64,000 nucleotides of DNA, from positions 1-64,000 of the forward strand of contig JADKKI010000022.1 of NCBI GenBank assembly GCA_016720595.1. Direction: 5' to 3'. Positions 1 through 9,810 of this stretch are shown piece after piece (the first letter of the stretch is position 1; each line of letters starts with the position of its first letter). This stretch comes from Myxococcales bacterium. GTDB taxonomy: Bacteria; Myxococcota_A; Polyangia; Haliangiales; Haliangiaceae. The position numbers were made by a program, and so were the translations under genes. The notes beneath the pieces are model-generated. The model was not told where the DNA came from. It saw only the letters and a list, made by a program, of their open reading frames with translations, and did not search any database.

Positions 1-1017
1 CGGCTGCGCGCTCGCCCACGTCAACTCACGCGTCGTTGGCGCATACGCGAGGCTGGAGATCATCGGCAGCGCGTCCATGAAGTCGACTGGAGCGATCGTG
101 TCGTGCGGGGACGTCTGACGTACCTCGACGGCGAACCGTGGATCGGCATCGAGCGAGTACGCGGCGTCGACATCCCATGTGGTCTCGGAGCCCGGCAAGA
201 GCCGCATGCTGCACGAACCCATGAACGCGGAGCTGCTGGTTCCGTTGATCCCCATCGTCCCCAGGCGCTGGACCGCGCTGCACCCGGCGCTGGCTCCTGA
301 GGGCACGTTGGTGACGGCGATGTTCGTGAAGCCACCGATGTTCCAGGTCGCCGCGTTGTCGGCGAGGTTGACTGTGACGTTCGCGCCGGGCTGCACGGCG
401 CGGCGGCTCATGATGCCGGTGGTCTCCTGCGACGAGCGGCGGCTCGTGACGACGACATCGAACGGTCCGGGCGCGCAGCCCTGATCGAGCGTGATGGTTG
501 CCGCCGTGCTCGTCGTCTCCATGCCACCGCATGGCGTGACCACCGTGTAGTAGACCGTGTAGCCGGTGACCACGCGGGCGGGCCATGACACGTGCAGCTG
601 CCCGACAACCGCGCTCGAACCCACGTCCGGTCCGAACCGCAACGTGTCTCCCGGATTCGCGACCGCGGCGTCGACTTGGACGTCGGCGCGGTTCGCGCCG
701 TTGATCGCCGCGACCAACGACCCTCGCTCGATCGTCGCCGACGCGCGGCCGCTTGCATCGGTGCGGACGACGGAGCCGACGGTGCCATCCGGCTTGAAGA
801 ACACCACCGGCACGTCGGCGAACAAGGCCGGTGCGTACGTGGGCGCTGGCCAGCCCGCGACGATCACGTCGACCGTGCCGACCTGCGGCCCGTCGGGCTG
901 AGCCGAATCTCCAGCGACTGCCGCGTCGGGGCCAACGTCATCGCCTCCCGTGTCAGGGCTTGCAGAGTTGCAGGCTTGCGCGAGCAAGATCACGACGAGA
1001 GCCCCGAGGTGCCGCAT
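1..1017 (-). CDS. Secreted lipoprotein, C-terminus beyond the left edge
   Basis: The reading frame from an ATG at 1017 stays open for 339 codons to base 1, so the 3' end lies outside the window. The N-terminus MRHLGALVVILLAQAC is a short lipoprotein signal ending in a lipobox-like LAQAC, followed by a D/P/G-rich linker typical of myxobacterial lipoproteins. The rest is Thr/Val/Ala-rich with regularly placed Gly and paired Cys, as expected for exported beta-sandwich modules. A segment near residues 50-110 (VDVIVAGWPAP...VVFFKPDGT...ASATIERGS) looks like a surface beta domain that reads as a carboxypeptidase-regulatory or Ig-like fold. I cannot name the function. Overlapping reading frames on both strands lack this coherent composition. 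Confidence 0.75.
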   Translation of the reverse strand, partial: MRHLGALVVILLAQACNSASPDTGGDDVGPDAAVAGDSAQPDGPQVGTVDVIVAGWPAPTYAPALFADVPVVFFKPDGTVGSVVRTDASGRASATIERGSLVAAINGANRADVQVDAAVANPGDTLRFGPDVGSSAVVGQLHVSWPARVVTGYTVYYTVVTPCGGMETTSTAATITLDQGCAPGPFDVVVTSRRSSQETTGIMSRRAVQPGANVTVNLADNAATWNIGGFTNIAVTNVPSGASAGCSAVQRLGTMGINGTSSSAFMGSCSMRLLPGSETTWDVDAAYSLDADPRFAVEVRQTSPHDTIAPVDFMDALPMISSLAYAPTTRELTWASAQP

Positions 1018-1116
1018 ACCCACCCATGGCAGCAAGCCTCGTACCCCGCTAAGTCATCGTGAAGTCACTGGCTACTCCGGTAGCCGCCGGCACGTCGAGT
1101 CGCCCCCGCGCGCCGT

Positions 1117-1743
1117 TCAGGCACCGACGGGGCTGTGGACGGCCTCGAACGACGGACGTACCCGCAGCTTGTCGTAGGCGCGGCTCAGGTTCGGGGCGGC
1201 GGCGAGGGCGCGCTTGCCCTCGGGGAACAAGCCCACGGTCTGCACGATCGGGGCGATCAACAGGTCGACCAGGCTGGGCGTGTCGCCAGCGACGTAGGTG
1301 CCGTGGCCATACGCCGTCTCGAGTCGGGCGACGTCGCGCTCCATCGCCGGAACACCGGCGCGGATCTTCTCGGGATCCGGATCGCGGCCGGCGAGCCGCG
1401 GGGCGATGTACTCGAGCGCATACTTCCGGACCAAGCTGTCGTAGATGTAGCAGTTGATCGCGCTGACCCATTGCTCCATCACTGCGCGCGCGGCTGCGGT
1501 GGCCGGCAACAGCGACGGACCCGGCCCGACTTCGTCGAGATAGCGCATGATCGCGCTGGTCTCGTAGATCGTGACGTCGCCGTCGCGCAGGATCGGCACC
1601 CGCTTCCATGGGTGAAGGCCGGCGTGGGCCTCGGTGCCGAACGCGACCGGCTCCAGCGTATGGGTGAGCCCTTTCTCGATGCAGGTCATGCGAGCAGAGC
1701 GGACGTAGCTGCTGGCGGCGGGGCCGTGGATGGTGATCGTCAT
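1117..1743 (-). CDS. Glutathione S-transferase family protein
   Basis: A 208-residue protein with a GST layout. The N-terminal thioredoxin-like domain starts MTITIHGPAASSYVRSARM and carries the HPWKRVPILRDGDVTIYETSAI stretch, which holds the conserved cis-Pro (VP) and the E-S/T glutathione-contact pair. An all-helical domain follows, ending in the DTPSLVDLLIAPIV helix typical of GST C-domains. It probably conjugates or reduces electrophilic substrates with glutathione in the cytoplasm; the substrate cannot be read. The frame is open upstream to 1917, but that extension overlaps the end of the tandem-kinase gene and has no family-like sequence, so the ATG at 1743 is preferred. The gene follows the kinase on the same strand, 110 bases downstream. 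Confidence 0.9.
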   Translation of the reverse strand: MTITIHGPAASSYVRSARMTCIEKGLTHTLEPVAFGTEAHAGLHPWKRVPILRDGDVTIYETSAIMRYLDEVGPGPSLLPATAAARAVMEQWVSAINCYIYDSLVRKYALEYIAPRLAGRDPDPEKIRAGVPAMERDVARLETAYGHGTYVAGDTPSLVDLLIAPIVQTVGLFPEGKRALAAAPNLSRAYDKLRVRPSFEAVHSPVGA

Positions 1744-1853
1744 GCCCTTGGGTCGAACGAGCGAGCCCGAAATCGACAACATCGCAACCGACTGGGATTG
1801 CACAGGAATCTCCCGCACACCGGACGCGCCACGAGCCCGTCTCCTCCGCCCGA

Positions 1854-4800
1854 TCAATCCGCAGCGAGCGAGAGCCACGCCTCGGTGTCGTCGATCGGTG
1901 GTGGCTCGAGGGACCACACCGTGATGTCCGTGCGCGGAACCGACGTGCGATGCTGTTCGTTCGCGATCGCGTGGTCGAACGAAAACAGCCTACCGTTGTC
2001 CAGCGTCAACGCCCGCGTGCGCGCGACGGTGCGTGCGACCGGCGCGCCGCGCAGGTCCCACACAGTGACCACGCGATCGTCGCGGTGGACGATCCGCCGG
2101 GCGACGAGGTCGAACGTCGTCGAGGACTGCGCGGCGGGCTCGTGAAGGCGGGTCGTCCCGGTCGAGCGGATCCAGAACGTCCCATCTTCAGACTGCAGGG
2201 CGAGGCCGTCGCGATTGCCATCGATCAGGTTTGTCACGCGCACGTTCTCCAGCCCCGGGTACGGGATCCGCTTCCCGGTCGCCGTATCGAACACGGTCAC
2301 CTCGCGGAGCGCGCCGATGCCGGTCGGGAGCGCGAACAACACCGAGCTGTCCGTGCCGAACTGCCAGTTCATTTCCTCCGCGTCCGCGGGTGTGATCTCG
2401 AGCGTGGTACGGACGCCCGTCGAGGGATCGCAGAGGGAGATCTTGGAGGCCTGGAACGTCAGGGCGTGGCGCGCGTCGTCGGAGAGCATGTGAACGAACG
2501 CCGGCTCCTCGGCACACACCGGCTTCCCGGTGCCGAGCTCGAACAGCACGCGGCGGCGAACGAGGCCGAAGTACCTCGAGCCCGACGAGGCGACGCCGCC
2601 GATCCGCGGATACGATCCGAGGCTCCGCGACGTCGCACCCTTCGTCCATTCCCACACGGTGCCATCGGGATGTCGCCAATACACACCCGGCCCCGTCCCG
2701 CTGATCAACCGCGCGCCTGCCGGCAGCGGGAGCGTGGCGATCTTCGCGTCCACGTCGGAGACATCGAACCAGTCGAGCCCGTCGCCCCCCGCACGGTCAG
2801 TGACGAGCTCGGAGCGTCCGTGCTGGACCACCGAGAGGCCGGCGCCGATCACGGAGGGCCGGCGCTGGGCGACGTCCCACACGCGCAGCGTACGACCGTC
2901 GAGCAGCGCCACCCGCGTGGCGGAGCGATTCGCGACCATCGCGTTCGCGGCCCCCAGGAGCTCCCAGCTCGTCCCCGCGGCCGCGTCGTCGATCAACGTG
3001 CGATCCACGAAGCTCGCGATCACGCGCCCATTGCCGGAGAACACCCCCCGCAGCACGCCCATCTCCCGCGGCGTGATCTGCGTCAGCGCCGGGGCGCCCG
3101 ATCCATCGAGTCCGACGGTCGCGAGGCGCTGGTCCGAGCGCACCACGAGTAGCTCCAGGGGGCGCTCGGCGACGATGTAGACCTGATTGATGGTGAGATC
3201 GAGACCCGCGCTCCATCGCAGCTCCTTGCCGGTCGCGTGATCGCGCAGCCGGAGGCCGTTGCCCTCCGCGATCGCGAGCGTATGGCGCCCGACCGCGATG
3301 TAGGCACCCGGCGCGGCCTCGATCGTGACCGGAGCGGCGCCACCGCTCAGCTCCTGGAGCTCGAGCGGACCGACTCCGACCTTCACCACGTAACGACCAT
3401 CGTCGGAGAACAGTAGCCGGGGTCGTAGAACTCGCTCCTCCGAGGTGTTCGCCGGCTCGGTGCAGTGGAGCGTTCGCAGCATCGGATCGCTCAGGGCGCG
3501 ATCGAATGCACGATCAGGGCACGTCCTCTGCATAGTCCACGTGCCTCCGCACAGCGAGATCTGGTACAGCGCACGAACGCCCAGAGCGCGGACCGTGCCC
3601 GCCTCCTCGTCGACGAACAGCTGCGATGGTGTCTCCGGCAGTGGAGGGAGCGTCAGCGTCGCGACGCGCTTCCCCGGCGCGTCGAACGCCTGCAGCCAGA
3701 CCCCGCCGGTCACGGCGGACGCGATCCAGCGGCCCGAGTCCGAGATCGCGAGCGTGCCGGCCACGGGATCGCCGGGGAGCGTGATCGTCCGGACGATCCC
3801 GGTCGTGGCGACCGTGTCGCCGATCAGCTCGCGGGCCTCGGTGCTGGTGCGGAGCGAGCGGGGCTGGCGGGCCAGCACGCGCAGCCGGTCGCCCGGCGGC
3901 AGCTTTGCGACCTGGGTGAGGCCGAGAGGTGGCTCCGTCTCGCGGGGACGCTCGCCCGTGGACGGCCGCGACGCCATCACGATCGCCGCGACCATCGCGA
4001 CCGTGACCAGCGCACCGCCCGCGATCCAGCCGACCACGCGCCGGCGCTGTCGCGGAGCGAGCGCGGCGAGGAGCGCCGTCATCGACCCGAATCGCTCGGC
4101 CGGGTCAGCGGCGAGTCCGCGGTGCAGCGCCGCTGTGATCCGCGCCGGGACGCCGGTCCGCTCGGGCACCTTCGGCGGCCCGCGATGCGCCGCGAGCGCG
4201 ACAGCGAGCGCGGGCATGTCGGGTCTCGCGAACGGCGGTGCGCCGAACAGCGCGTGCCAGAGCGACGCGCAGAACGCGAACTGATCGGAGCGCGGATCGA
4301 CCGTGCCGCCCTCGAGCTGCTCGGGCGGCATGTACGCGAGCGTGCCCTGCCCCCCTTCGACCTCTCCGCCGAGGTTCGCGATCCCGAAGTCACCTACCCT
4401 CGGCCGACCGTCCACGCCGAGCAGCACGTTCGCGGGCTTGAAGTCGCGATGCGTGACGCCGGCAGCGTGCGCGGCGGCGAGGCCACGGCCTGCCTCGACG
4501 AACATCGCGACGATCTCCGCGGGTGGGCGCCGCTGGTCGGCGAGCCAGCGCGAGAGATCGATCGCCTCGAGATACTCCATCGCGAGGAACAGCTGATCTC
4601 CGTCCTCGCCGAGCTCGTAGAGCGTCACGACGTTGGGATGGTTGATCTTCGCCATCGCGCGTGCCTCGGCGATCATCCGTTCGCGTCGCTCCGCGCCACC
4701 GCTCCGCACGAGCTTCAGCGCGACCTTACGCTGGATCGCGGGATCGACGCCGAGCAGCACGCGGCCTTCCCCACCCTCGCCCACCGTCCCCTGGACCACG

Positions 4801-6032
4801 AACCGGCCGAGCTGCCGCTGCGTCGTCTCCCCGCCGCGGGCGTTCGGCGTCTCCTTGCGGGTCGCGGGCCCGACGGTCGGCGGTGCGACCGAGATCGGGG
4901 GTGGCGGTGTGCCCGGAACGACCTGCGGTCCGCTCGCGCGCGCCAGCAGCTCGTCATCGAGGAGCGGGCCGAACGCGGTGGGCGGAAGACCCGCGGCGAC
5001 CGCGTCGAGCGCGCTCGCCATCTCCTCGGCGCTCGCATACCGATCCGCGGGATCGTGCGCCATCGCCTTCGCGATCACCGCATCGAGCTCTGGCGTCGCC
5101 CCGTCGACCGAGCCGGCGAGCGGCGCAGGAGCCTCGCCGGTGGCGAGGGCCTCGATCACGCGACCTTCGAACGGGCGGCGCTGCGCCGTCGCCTCGAACA
5201 GCACCACCCCCATCGCGTAGATGTCGGTGCGGAGGTCCACCGGCTCGGCCGACGCTTGCTCCGGCGACATGTACCCCGGCGTACCGATCGAATGCCCGGT
5301 GCGCGTCAGCCCAGCGCGGGCCTCCGCGAGCTTGGCGATTCCGAAATCGAGGACCTTGAGGAAGCCGGCGGTGGTGGCGAACAGGTTCGACGGTTTGAGA
5401 TCGCGGTGCACGATGCCGCGCGCGTGCATCACGTGGATCGCGCGCAGCGAGTCCGCGAGCCGCTCGAGGAGGGTCGCGAGGGGACGGGACCGACTCTCGT
5501 AGATGACGTCGGCGAGCGGCACGCCCGTCAAGTGCTCCATGATCTGGTACGGCCGCCCGTCGGGGAGCACACCGAGGCCGATCACCTTGACCAGCGCCTC
5601 GTGGCGCACGAGGTTCGCGATCTTCGCCTCCGCGATGAAGCGCTCGGTGCTCTCGGGTTCCCCCGCGAGCTCGGCCGCGAGGATCTTGATCGCGACCTCC
5701 GCATCGATCGCCGGCTGCACCGCGCGATACACCGCGCCCATGCCGCCGCGACCGATCCGCCGCGTCACGCGATAGCCGGCGATCTCCGCACCGAGCATCG
5801 GATCATCGGTCGCATCGACGAACTCGTCGTGGCCACGATCACACGTGCCGCCGGTCGGACTGGTCGCACCGCAGCTCCGGCAGACGAAACGCGCTGCCGC
5901 GGTCACGACCGCCTCTCCGTTGTCCGTGATCGACCACCACACGGTCGAGACATCGCCGCGAGCGTACCGCAACGCGGCTTGCCGAGGGTCATCCCCAGCG
6001 GATCCGATACGCGTCACCGATCCAGGGGACAT
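1854..6032 (-). CDS. Tandem Ser/Thr protein kinase with membrane anchor and beta-propeller-like C-terminus
   Basis: A 1392-residue protein. Residues 50-68 hold a CxxC...CxxxH zinc-ribbon-like motif. Kinase domain 1 (about 87-350) has GRGGMGAVY, VAIK (K116), HRDLKPSN, DFG and SPEQ. Kinase domain 2 (about 405-660) has GEGGEGRV, VALK, HRDFKPAN, DFG and a PPEQ activation-loop end. Both keep the catalytic Lys, Asp and DFG, so both look active. A transmembrane helix (WIAGGALVTVAMVAAIVMAS) follows, and then about 690 residues with repeated beta-strand blades and WD-like 'TVWDLRGAP' motifs. It likely senses outside the membrane and phosphorylates Ser/Thr inside. A GTG start about 42 codons downstream is possible. 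The divergent diguanylate cyclase gene begins 131 bases away. Confidence 0.9.
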   Translation of the reverse strand: MSPGSVTRIGSAGDDPRQAALRYARGDVSTVWWSITDNGEAVVTAAARFVCRSCGATSPTGGTCDRGHDEFVDATDDPMLGAEIAGYRVTRRIGRGGMGAVYRAVQPAIDAEVAIKILAAELAGEPESTERFIAEAKIANLVRHEALVKVIGLGVLPDGRPYQIMEHLTGVPLADVIYESRSRPLATLLERLADSLRAIHVMHARGIVHRDLKPSNLFATTAGFLKVLDFGIAKLAEARAGLTRTGHSIGTPGYMSPEQASAEPVDLRTDIYAMGVVLFEATAQRRPFEGRVIEALATGEAPAPLAGSVDGATPELDAVIAKAMAHDPADRYASAEEMASALDAVAAGLPPTAFGPLLDDELLARASGPQVVPGTPPPPISVAPPTVGPATRKETPNARGGETTQRQLGRFVVQGTVGEGGEGRVLLGVDPAIQRKVALKLVRSGGAERRERMIAEARAMAKINHPNVVTLYELGEDGDQLFLAMEYLEAIDLSRWLADQRRPPAEIVAMFVEAGRGLAAAHAAGVTHRDFKPANVLLGVDGRPRVGDFGIANLGGEVEGGQGTLAYMPPEQLEGGTVDPRSDQFAFCASLWHALFGAPPFARPDMPALAVALAAHRGPPKVPERTGVPARITAALHRGLAADPAERFGSMTALLAALAPRQRRRVVGWIAGGALVTVAMVAAIVMASRPSTGERPRETEPPLGLTQVAKLPPGDRLRVLARQPRSLRTSTEARELIGDTVATTGIVRTITLPGDPVAGTLAISDSGRWIASAVTGGVWLQAFDAPGKRVATLTLPPLPETPSQLFVDEEAGTVRALGVRALYQISLCGGTWTMQRTCPDRAFDRALSDPMLRTLHCTEPANTSEERVLRPRLLFSDDGRYVVKVGVGPLELQELSGGAAPVTIEAAPGAYIAVGRHTLAIAEGNGLRLRDHATGKELRWSAGLDLTINQVYIVAERPLELLVVRSDQRLATVGLDGSGAPALTQITPREMGVLRGVFSGNGRVIASFVDRTLIDDAAAGTSWELLGAANAMVANRSATRVALLDGRTLRVWDVAQRRPSVIGAGLSVVQHGRSELVTDRAGGDGLDWFDVSDVDAKIATLPLPAGARLISGTGPGVYWRHPDGTVWEWTKGATSRSLGSYPRIGGVASSGSRYFGLVRRRVLFELGTGKPVCAEEPAFVHMLSDDARHALTFQASKISLCDPSTGVRTTLEITPADAEEMNWQFGTDSSVLFALPTGIGALREVTVFDTATGKRIPYPGLENVRVTNLIDGNRDGLALQSEDGTFWIRSTGTTRLHEPAAQSSTTFDLVARRIVHRDDRVVTVWDLRGAPVARTVARTRALTLDNGRLFSFDHAIANEQHRTSVPRTDITVWSLEPPPIDDTEAWLSLAAD

Positions 6033-6163
6033 CGTGGTTGGCGTCGTCGAGCAACGGTACGATGTGAGTCGATGAAGCGATTCCAGGGAGGGACGAGCTG
6101 GGCCCCCGCCAGGGCCCGGAGATCGGGGCTAGAAGCCTTCAGCGTGCGGTCGATTCACACGGC

Positions 6164-7237
6164 GTGAGCTTGCTAGCCGGCCTTCGCCAGCGCCGAAGCC
6201 TCGGAGAGGTCTCGCTCGAGCTCGCGAGCTCCCGCGCCCGCGTCCAGGTGCTCGAGGAGACGGCGGTGGCGATGCTCGGCTGCGTTCAGGCCCTCGTGCT
6301 CGATATCGAGGAGCTGGGCGCCCCCGAGCTACAGACCCGCCTCGGCACACTCCGCATCCGCCTCCAGGGAGGCGGCAAGCTGGAGATCCTCGACGAGGAG
6401 GTCGGCGTGTGCCGGCGCGACGCGCTGGAGTTCGCAGAGCACGAGCGCGCGCACCTCGCCTCCCGGGACGCCGAGCTCCGCAGGATCATCCAGGTGCTGA
6501 CGGACGGACTCGCCGATGTGGGCGCCGGCACGGCCGCGTACCATCGCCAGCTTCTCGAGAACGGCGCGCGGTTCGAAGCCGCATCGCGGCTCAGTGACCT
6601 GTCGCGGATGCGCGCCTCGATCACGCTGGAGGTCGCGGCGTTGCGGTCTGCCGTGGCCGAACGCCAGGCCGCCGAGTCCACGATGACGGCGGCGATGCGC
6701 ACCGAGATCGATCAGCTGCGCGCCAAGGTCGAACGCGCGAACCACGCCGCGCAGATCGACCCGCTGACCCAGGCCGCGAACCGCGCATCGTTCGACGAAG
6801 CGCTCGGCCGCGCGTGCGAGCTAGCGGAGAGCGGTGGCGCCGGCTTCGCACTGCTCCTCGCGGACATCGATCACTTCAAGCAGATCAACGATACCCACGG
6901 CCACCCCGTGGGTGACCGCGTGCTCCAGGGGCTGGTCGCGTTCCTTCGCGATCGGGTGCGCCGCGACGACCTGATCGCCCGGTGGGGAGGCGAGGAGTTC
7001 GCGATCGTCCTGCCGGGCGCCACTGCGCGGATCGCATTCGCGAAGGCCAAGAAGCTGGTCAGCGAGCTTGCCGACGCCGACTGGACGATCGACGCGGCAC
7101 GCACGCTGCGGTTCTCCGCCAGCATCGGCGTCACGGCGTGGCGGGCTGACGACACGCCAGCGACGATCGTCGAGCGCGTCGATCATGCGCTGTACGCGGC
7201 GAAGCGCGGCGGCCGCAACCGCGCGGTCAAGGCCTGA
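6164..7237 (+). CDS. Diguanylate cyclase (GGDEF domain)
   Basis: A 357-residue protein. The C-terminal GGDEF domain (about 195-355) has DPLTQAANRASFDEAL, ADIDHFKQINDTHGHPVGD, the active-site loop GGEEF and SIGVTAW. RRDD lies five residues before GGEEF and matches the RxxD inhibitory I-site, so c-di-GMP product inhibition is expected. The N-terminal half is helical and Glu/Arg/Leu-rich with no recognised sensor domain or membrane segment; it is probably a coiled-coil dimerisation region. It resembles regulators in which a helical segment sits directly before GGDEF. The start used is a GTG. The 131-base gap to the divergent tandem-kinase gene probably contains promoters for both. Confidence 0.93.
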   Translation: MSLLAGLRQRRSLGEVSLELASSRARVQVLEETAVAMLGCVQALVLDIEELGAPELQTRLGTLRIRLQGGGKLEILDEEVGVCRRDALEFAEHERAHLASRDAELRRIIQVLTDGLADVGAGTAAYHRQLLENGARFEAASRLSDLSRMRASITLEVAALRSAVAERQAAESTMTAAMRTEIDQLRAKVERANHAAQIDPLTQAANRASFDEALGRACELAESGGAGFALLLADIDHFKQINDTHGHPVGDRVLQGLVAFLRDRVRRDDLIARWGGEEFAIVLPGATARIAFAKAKKLVSELADADWTIDAARTLRFSASIGVTAWRADDTPATIVERVDHALYAAKRGGRNRAVKA

Positions 7238-7328
7238 GCCGCGCGTCAGGCAGTTGCCGGGCGACATGGTCCGCTAGAGCGCGTCGATCGTTGCGGCCAC
7301 GAGCCCCTGGTTGGGGTTAGATCGTCCC

Positions 7329-8231
7329 ATGCACGCATGGCTCGGGCTGGCGATCGCGCTCACGCTTCACCTGACGGGAACGTACGAGGCCCACGCCTGC
7401 GAGCGCCCGCGGACCCCGCTCTCCGCGAAGGAGCTGGCGGCGATCGTTGCGGACGAGATCGCGACCGTCGAGGTCAAGGCCGTCAAAGGTGGTGTCGCGA
7501 CCGTGGTCGTCACCGAGGCACACGCGGGTGGCCTCGCGAAGAACGCGACGATCAAGATCGCCGATATCCTGACCATCGACGAGGCGGCCGCCGGCGGGTT
7601 CTGCGGCCACGCGTCCATGACGCCGGGCGAGAAGCACCTCGTGCTGATGTGGCGCCCCCTCGGCACCGCGCGCGACTATCGCTTGATCGACGATGTGTTC
7701 GGGGTCGCGCGAGATCTCGATCCGAAGCCCTACAAGGACGCGCGCGCGAAGCCGCTGCCACACTCGGCCTGGAAGACGTCCCCGTCAGGGACGCGCGCGA
7801 TGATCGCGAAGGATCCGTCGGCGAAGACGGTCGACGTGGTCGTGGTCGTTCGCAACGGCGGCACACAGGCGGTCGACTTCACTCGCAAGTACTTCCCGCT
7901 CGCGGAGCACACCTACTGTTCGCTCCAGATCACGAATGCGACGACGAAGAAGCCGATCGCCGCCAAGGACGCGGTACCCGCCGCGGCTGGCTACGGATAC
8001 TTCGAGAAGCACGGCAACGCGTTCACCTCCAAGCTCGAGCCGGGGGCAGGCGTGATGATCACGCTGACCCGGATCACCACGGCCCAGACCGGCTGGGGCT
8101 ACAAGGAGGATCTCGGGTTCAAGCACTACCCGGTCGAGAAGCCCGGCGCACACACGATCGCCGCGGACTGCGTCAACTTCTTCGGCCCGAAGAGCTCGTT
8201 CTCGACCGATGCGATGACCATGACGCTGTGA
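7329..8231 (+). CDS. Exported protein of unknown function
   Basis: A 300-residue protein starting MHAWLGLAIALTLHLTGTYEAHAC, a classical signal peptide probably cleaved after AHA. The mature part is beta-rich, with a pattern near residues 20-110 (AIVADEIATVEVKAVKGG...KIADIL...HLVLMWRP) that resembles a tissue-inhibitor or OB-like exported fold, and a conserved-looking block FTRKYFPLAEHTYCSLQITNA around residue 190. Cys residues are few and could form disulfides. An in-frame start 18 bases upstream is possible but would spoil the signal peptide. The gene stands alone between the diguanylate cyclase and another unassigned gene. I do not recognise the family. Confidence 0.75.
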   Translation: MHAWLGLAIALTLHLTGTYEAHACERPRTPLSAKELAAIVADEIATVEVKAVKGGVATVVVTEAHAGGLAKNATIKIADILTIDEAAAGGFCGHASMTPGEKHLVLMWRPLGTARDYRLIDDVFGVARDLDPKPYKDARAKPLPHSAWKTSPSGTRAMIAKDPSAKTVDVVVVVRNGGTQAVDFTRKYFPLAEHTYCSLQITNATTKKPIAAKDAVPAAAGYGYFEKHGNAFTSKLEPGAGVMITLTRITTAQTGWGYKEDLGFKHYPVEKPGAHTIAADCVNFFGPKSSFSTDAMTMTL

Positions 8232-8426
8232 TCTATGCGCAATCGTCAGCGATGATCGAGCCGCCCGTCGTCCATCGGCAGCAGCCCGGTCATTCGTGGA
8301 GGCGCGCAACACCGCGGCAGGCCTGCGGCGCGCCGCGTCGGGCCAGGCCGGTCGGGGCACCCGAAGACGTAGGCTGCAGCGCCTCAGGCGGTTCTAGCCT
8401 ATCGCGTCGCTGCTAGGATTGTTTCC

Positions 8427-9209
8427 ATGGCAGGTCCCCTCGCGGTCTCGGCGTTCGCGGATCTTCCAATTCGATTCATCCCGTTCGAGGGCGAACAACC
8501 GGACTTCATCTTCGACGGCACGCAGGCCGAGACCTCGACCCATCGCTACGAGGTGAGCACGGAGATCGAGGAAGACGAGGAGGGTGAGGAGATCCAGAAC
8601 CAAACGCTGGTCCGCACCGACAAGGCGTCTGGAAGAGACCGCGTCGTGTTCTCACCGCCGGCGAACCTCGAGCTCGGCGTTGCCGTCGTCGACGGCAAGC
8701 TCGTCCTCAAGTGCGGCGGCGTGCTGTTCTTCGTCGAGAGCGACGCGCAGTTCAAGGAGATCGAGAACTGGTGCGCCGAGGGCGACTCCGAGGAGCCCCT
8801 CGACGGCTGCATACCCGTCGACCATGAAGTCGTCGCACATCCACGCGTTCCGCTGCTCGTGGTCTCGACCAGCTCGCATCACCCGGTGGGGAGCTGGCTC
8901 GTGGTCCGACGAGACGGCAAGAACCACCTCGTGGGCGCCGTCGAGTCGGTCAACTACGGCACGAACGACCGCGAGCTGATCTTCGGAACGGACTCCGGGA
9001 TGATGGTGATCGAGAACGTCGATGAGCTGGTCGCGCGCGCAGGCGACGCACCGGTGATCACGCATCCGTGGGAGGAGCTGTTGTCGGAGTTTCAAGCCAA
9101 GCTGGCGCGGAACGCGCGTGACTCGCGCGCCACAGACCACCACGGGCACCAGCGCCGACGGTCAGGCAGGACCGGTAGTGGCGTCCACCGCCGCCGCTTC
9201 GGCGACTAG
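8427..9209 (+). CDS. Unassigned acidic cytoplasmic protein
   Basis: A 260-residue predicted protein with no signal peptide or membrane helix. The first about 225 residues are coherent: acidic, beta-rich and containing an EEDEEGEE tract near residue 48. The last about 30 residues (RATDHHGHQRRRSGRTGSGVHRRRFGD) are Arg/Gly/His-rich, unlike the rest, and run over the 3' end of the opposite-strand gene. The reading frame may therefore have been carried past its true stop by an indel near 9110. I do not recognise the family. A start ATG at 8427 follows a GC-rich 195-base gap in which I see no gene. Confidence 0.65.
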   Translation: MAGPLAVSAFADLPIRFIPFEGEQPDFIFDGTQAETSTHRYEVSTEIEEDEEGEEIQNQTLVRTDKASGRDRVVFSPPANLELGVAVVDGKLVLKCGGVLFFVESDAQFKEIENWCAEGDSEEPLDGCIPVDHEVVAHPRVPLLVVSTSSHHPVGSWLVVRRDGKNHLVGAVESVNYGTNDRELIFGTDSGMMVIENVDELVARAGDAPVITHPWEELLSEFQAKLARNARDSRATDHHGHQRRRSGRTGSGVHRRRFGD

Positions 9210-9789
9210 CTGATCGATGCCGTCGACCACGTGCACCGTGAGGGGCCAGCCGCTGTCCCCCCCGAGGACACGGATCTCGGTGTCGCCGACAGCCGCAGAC
9301 AGCGCGAGCTCGTTCCACACCGCGGTGCGAGGGAGCGGGCCGGCGACGGTCAACCGGCGATCGACCGTGGGCGGAGGTGGGGGACGAGGCGCTGGCGACC
9401 GGCCGGACGGCCGGAGCCCTCGGTCACGATCTGGATCGAGGACCCACCTTCGCTGATCGCCTGGACCTCGAACGTCGTCGGGCCAACCTGCGTCACCACC
9501 ACGGCGCCGGTCGCCGTCAGCGAAGCGATCGGGCTCGCGGGCGAGGTCTCCCCGCAGCCATGGACGATGTGAACCTCGAACCGCTCCGTGCCGCCGGCGG
9601 CGAGATCGATCGGGTTGCGATAGGTGTCGGCGTCCGAGTACTCGCTCCACGCATGGTCGACGTGCTCGATGTACACCGAGTCGCCGGGCTCGCACGCGAG
9701 GTCGTCGTACCCCCCTGATTGGCTGGTGGTTCCACGCAATGTCGGCTGAAGCTGGTGATTGACGGCCCGACCATCGCGGCCGCCATCAC
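9162..9789 (-). pseudogene. Frameshifted beta-rich hypothetical gene
   Basis: Three reading frames carry successive pieces of one protein-like sequence. The N-terminal piece MMAAAMVGPSITSFSRHC runs up to a run of six G/C at about 9711-9716. The middle piece (YDDLACEPGDSVYIEHVDHAW...IQIVTEGSG) continues in a second frame. The last piece (LTVAGPLPRTAVWNELALSAAVGDTEIRVLGGDSGWPLTVHVVDG) needs a further shift near 9375-9410, again by short G runs. The middle and last pieces have Ig-like beta-sandwich composition. Frameshifts at homopolymers suggest sequencing indels, but a decaying gene cannot be excluded. No function is recognised. Confidence 0.5.
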
Positions 9790-9810
9790 CCGCCTCGCGA
9801 GCCAAGGAGA

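Noticed and set aside
3465..6167. 900-codon plus-strand open frame opposite the tandem kinase
   Set aside because: Arg/Glu/Ala-rich product with no domain; it is the mirror of a strongly codon-biased kinase gene on the other strand.
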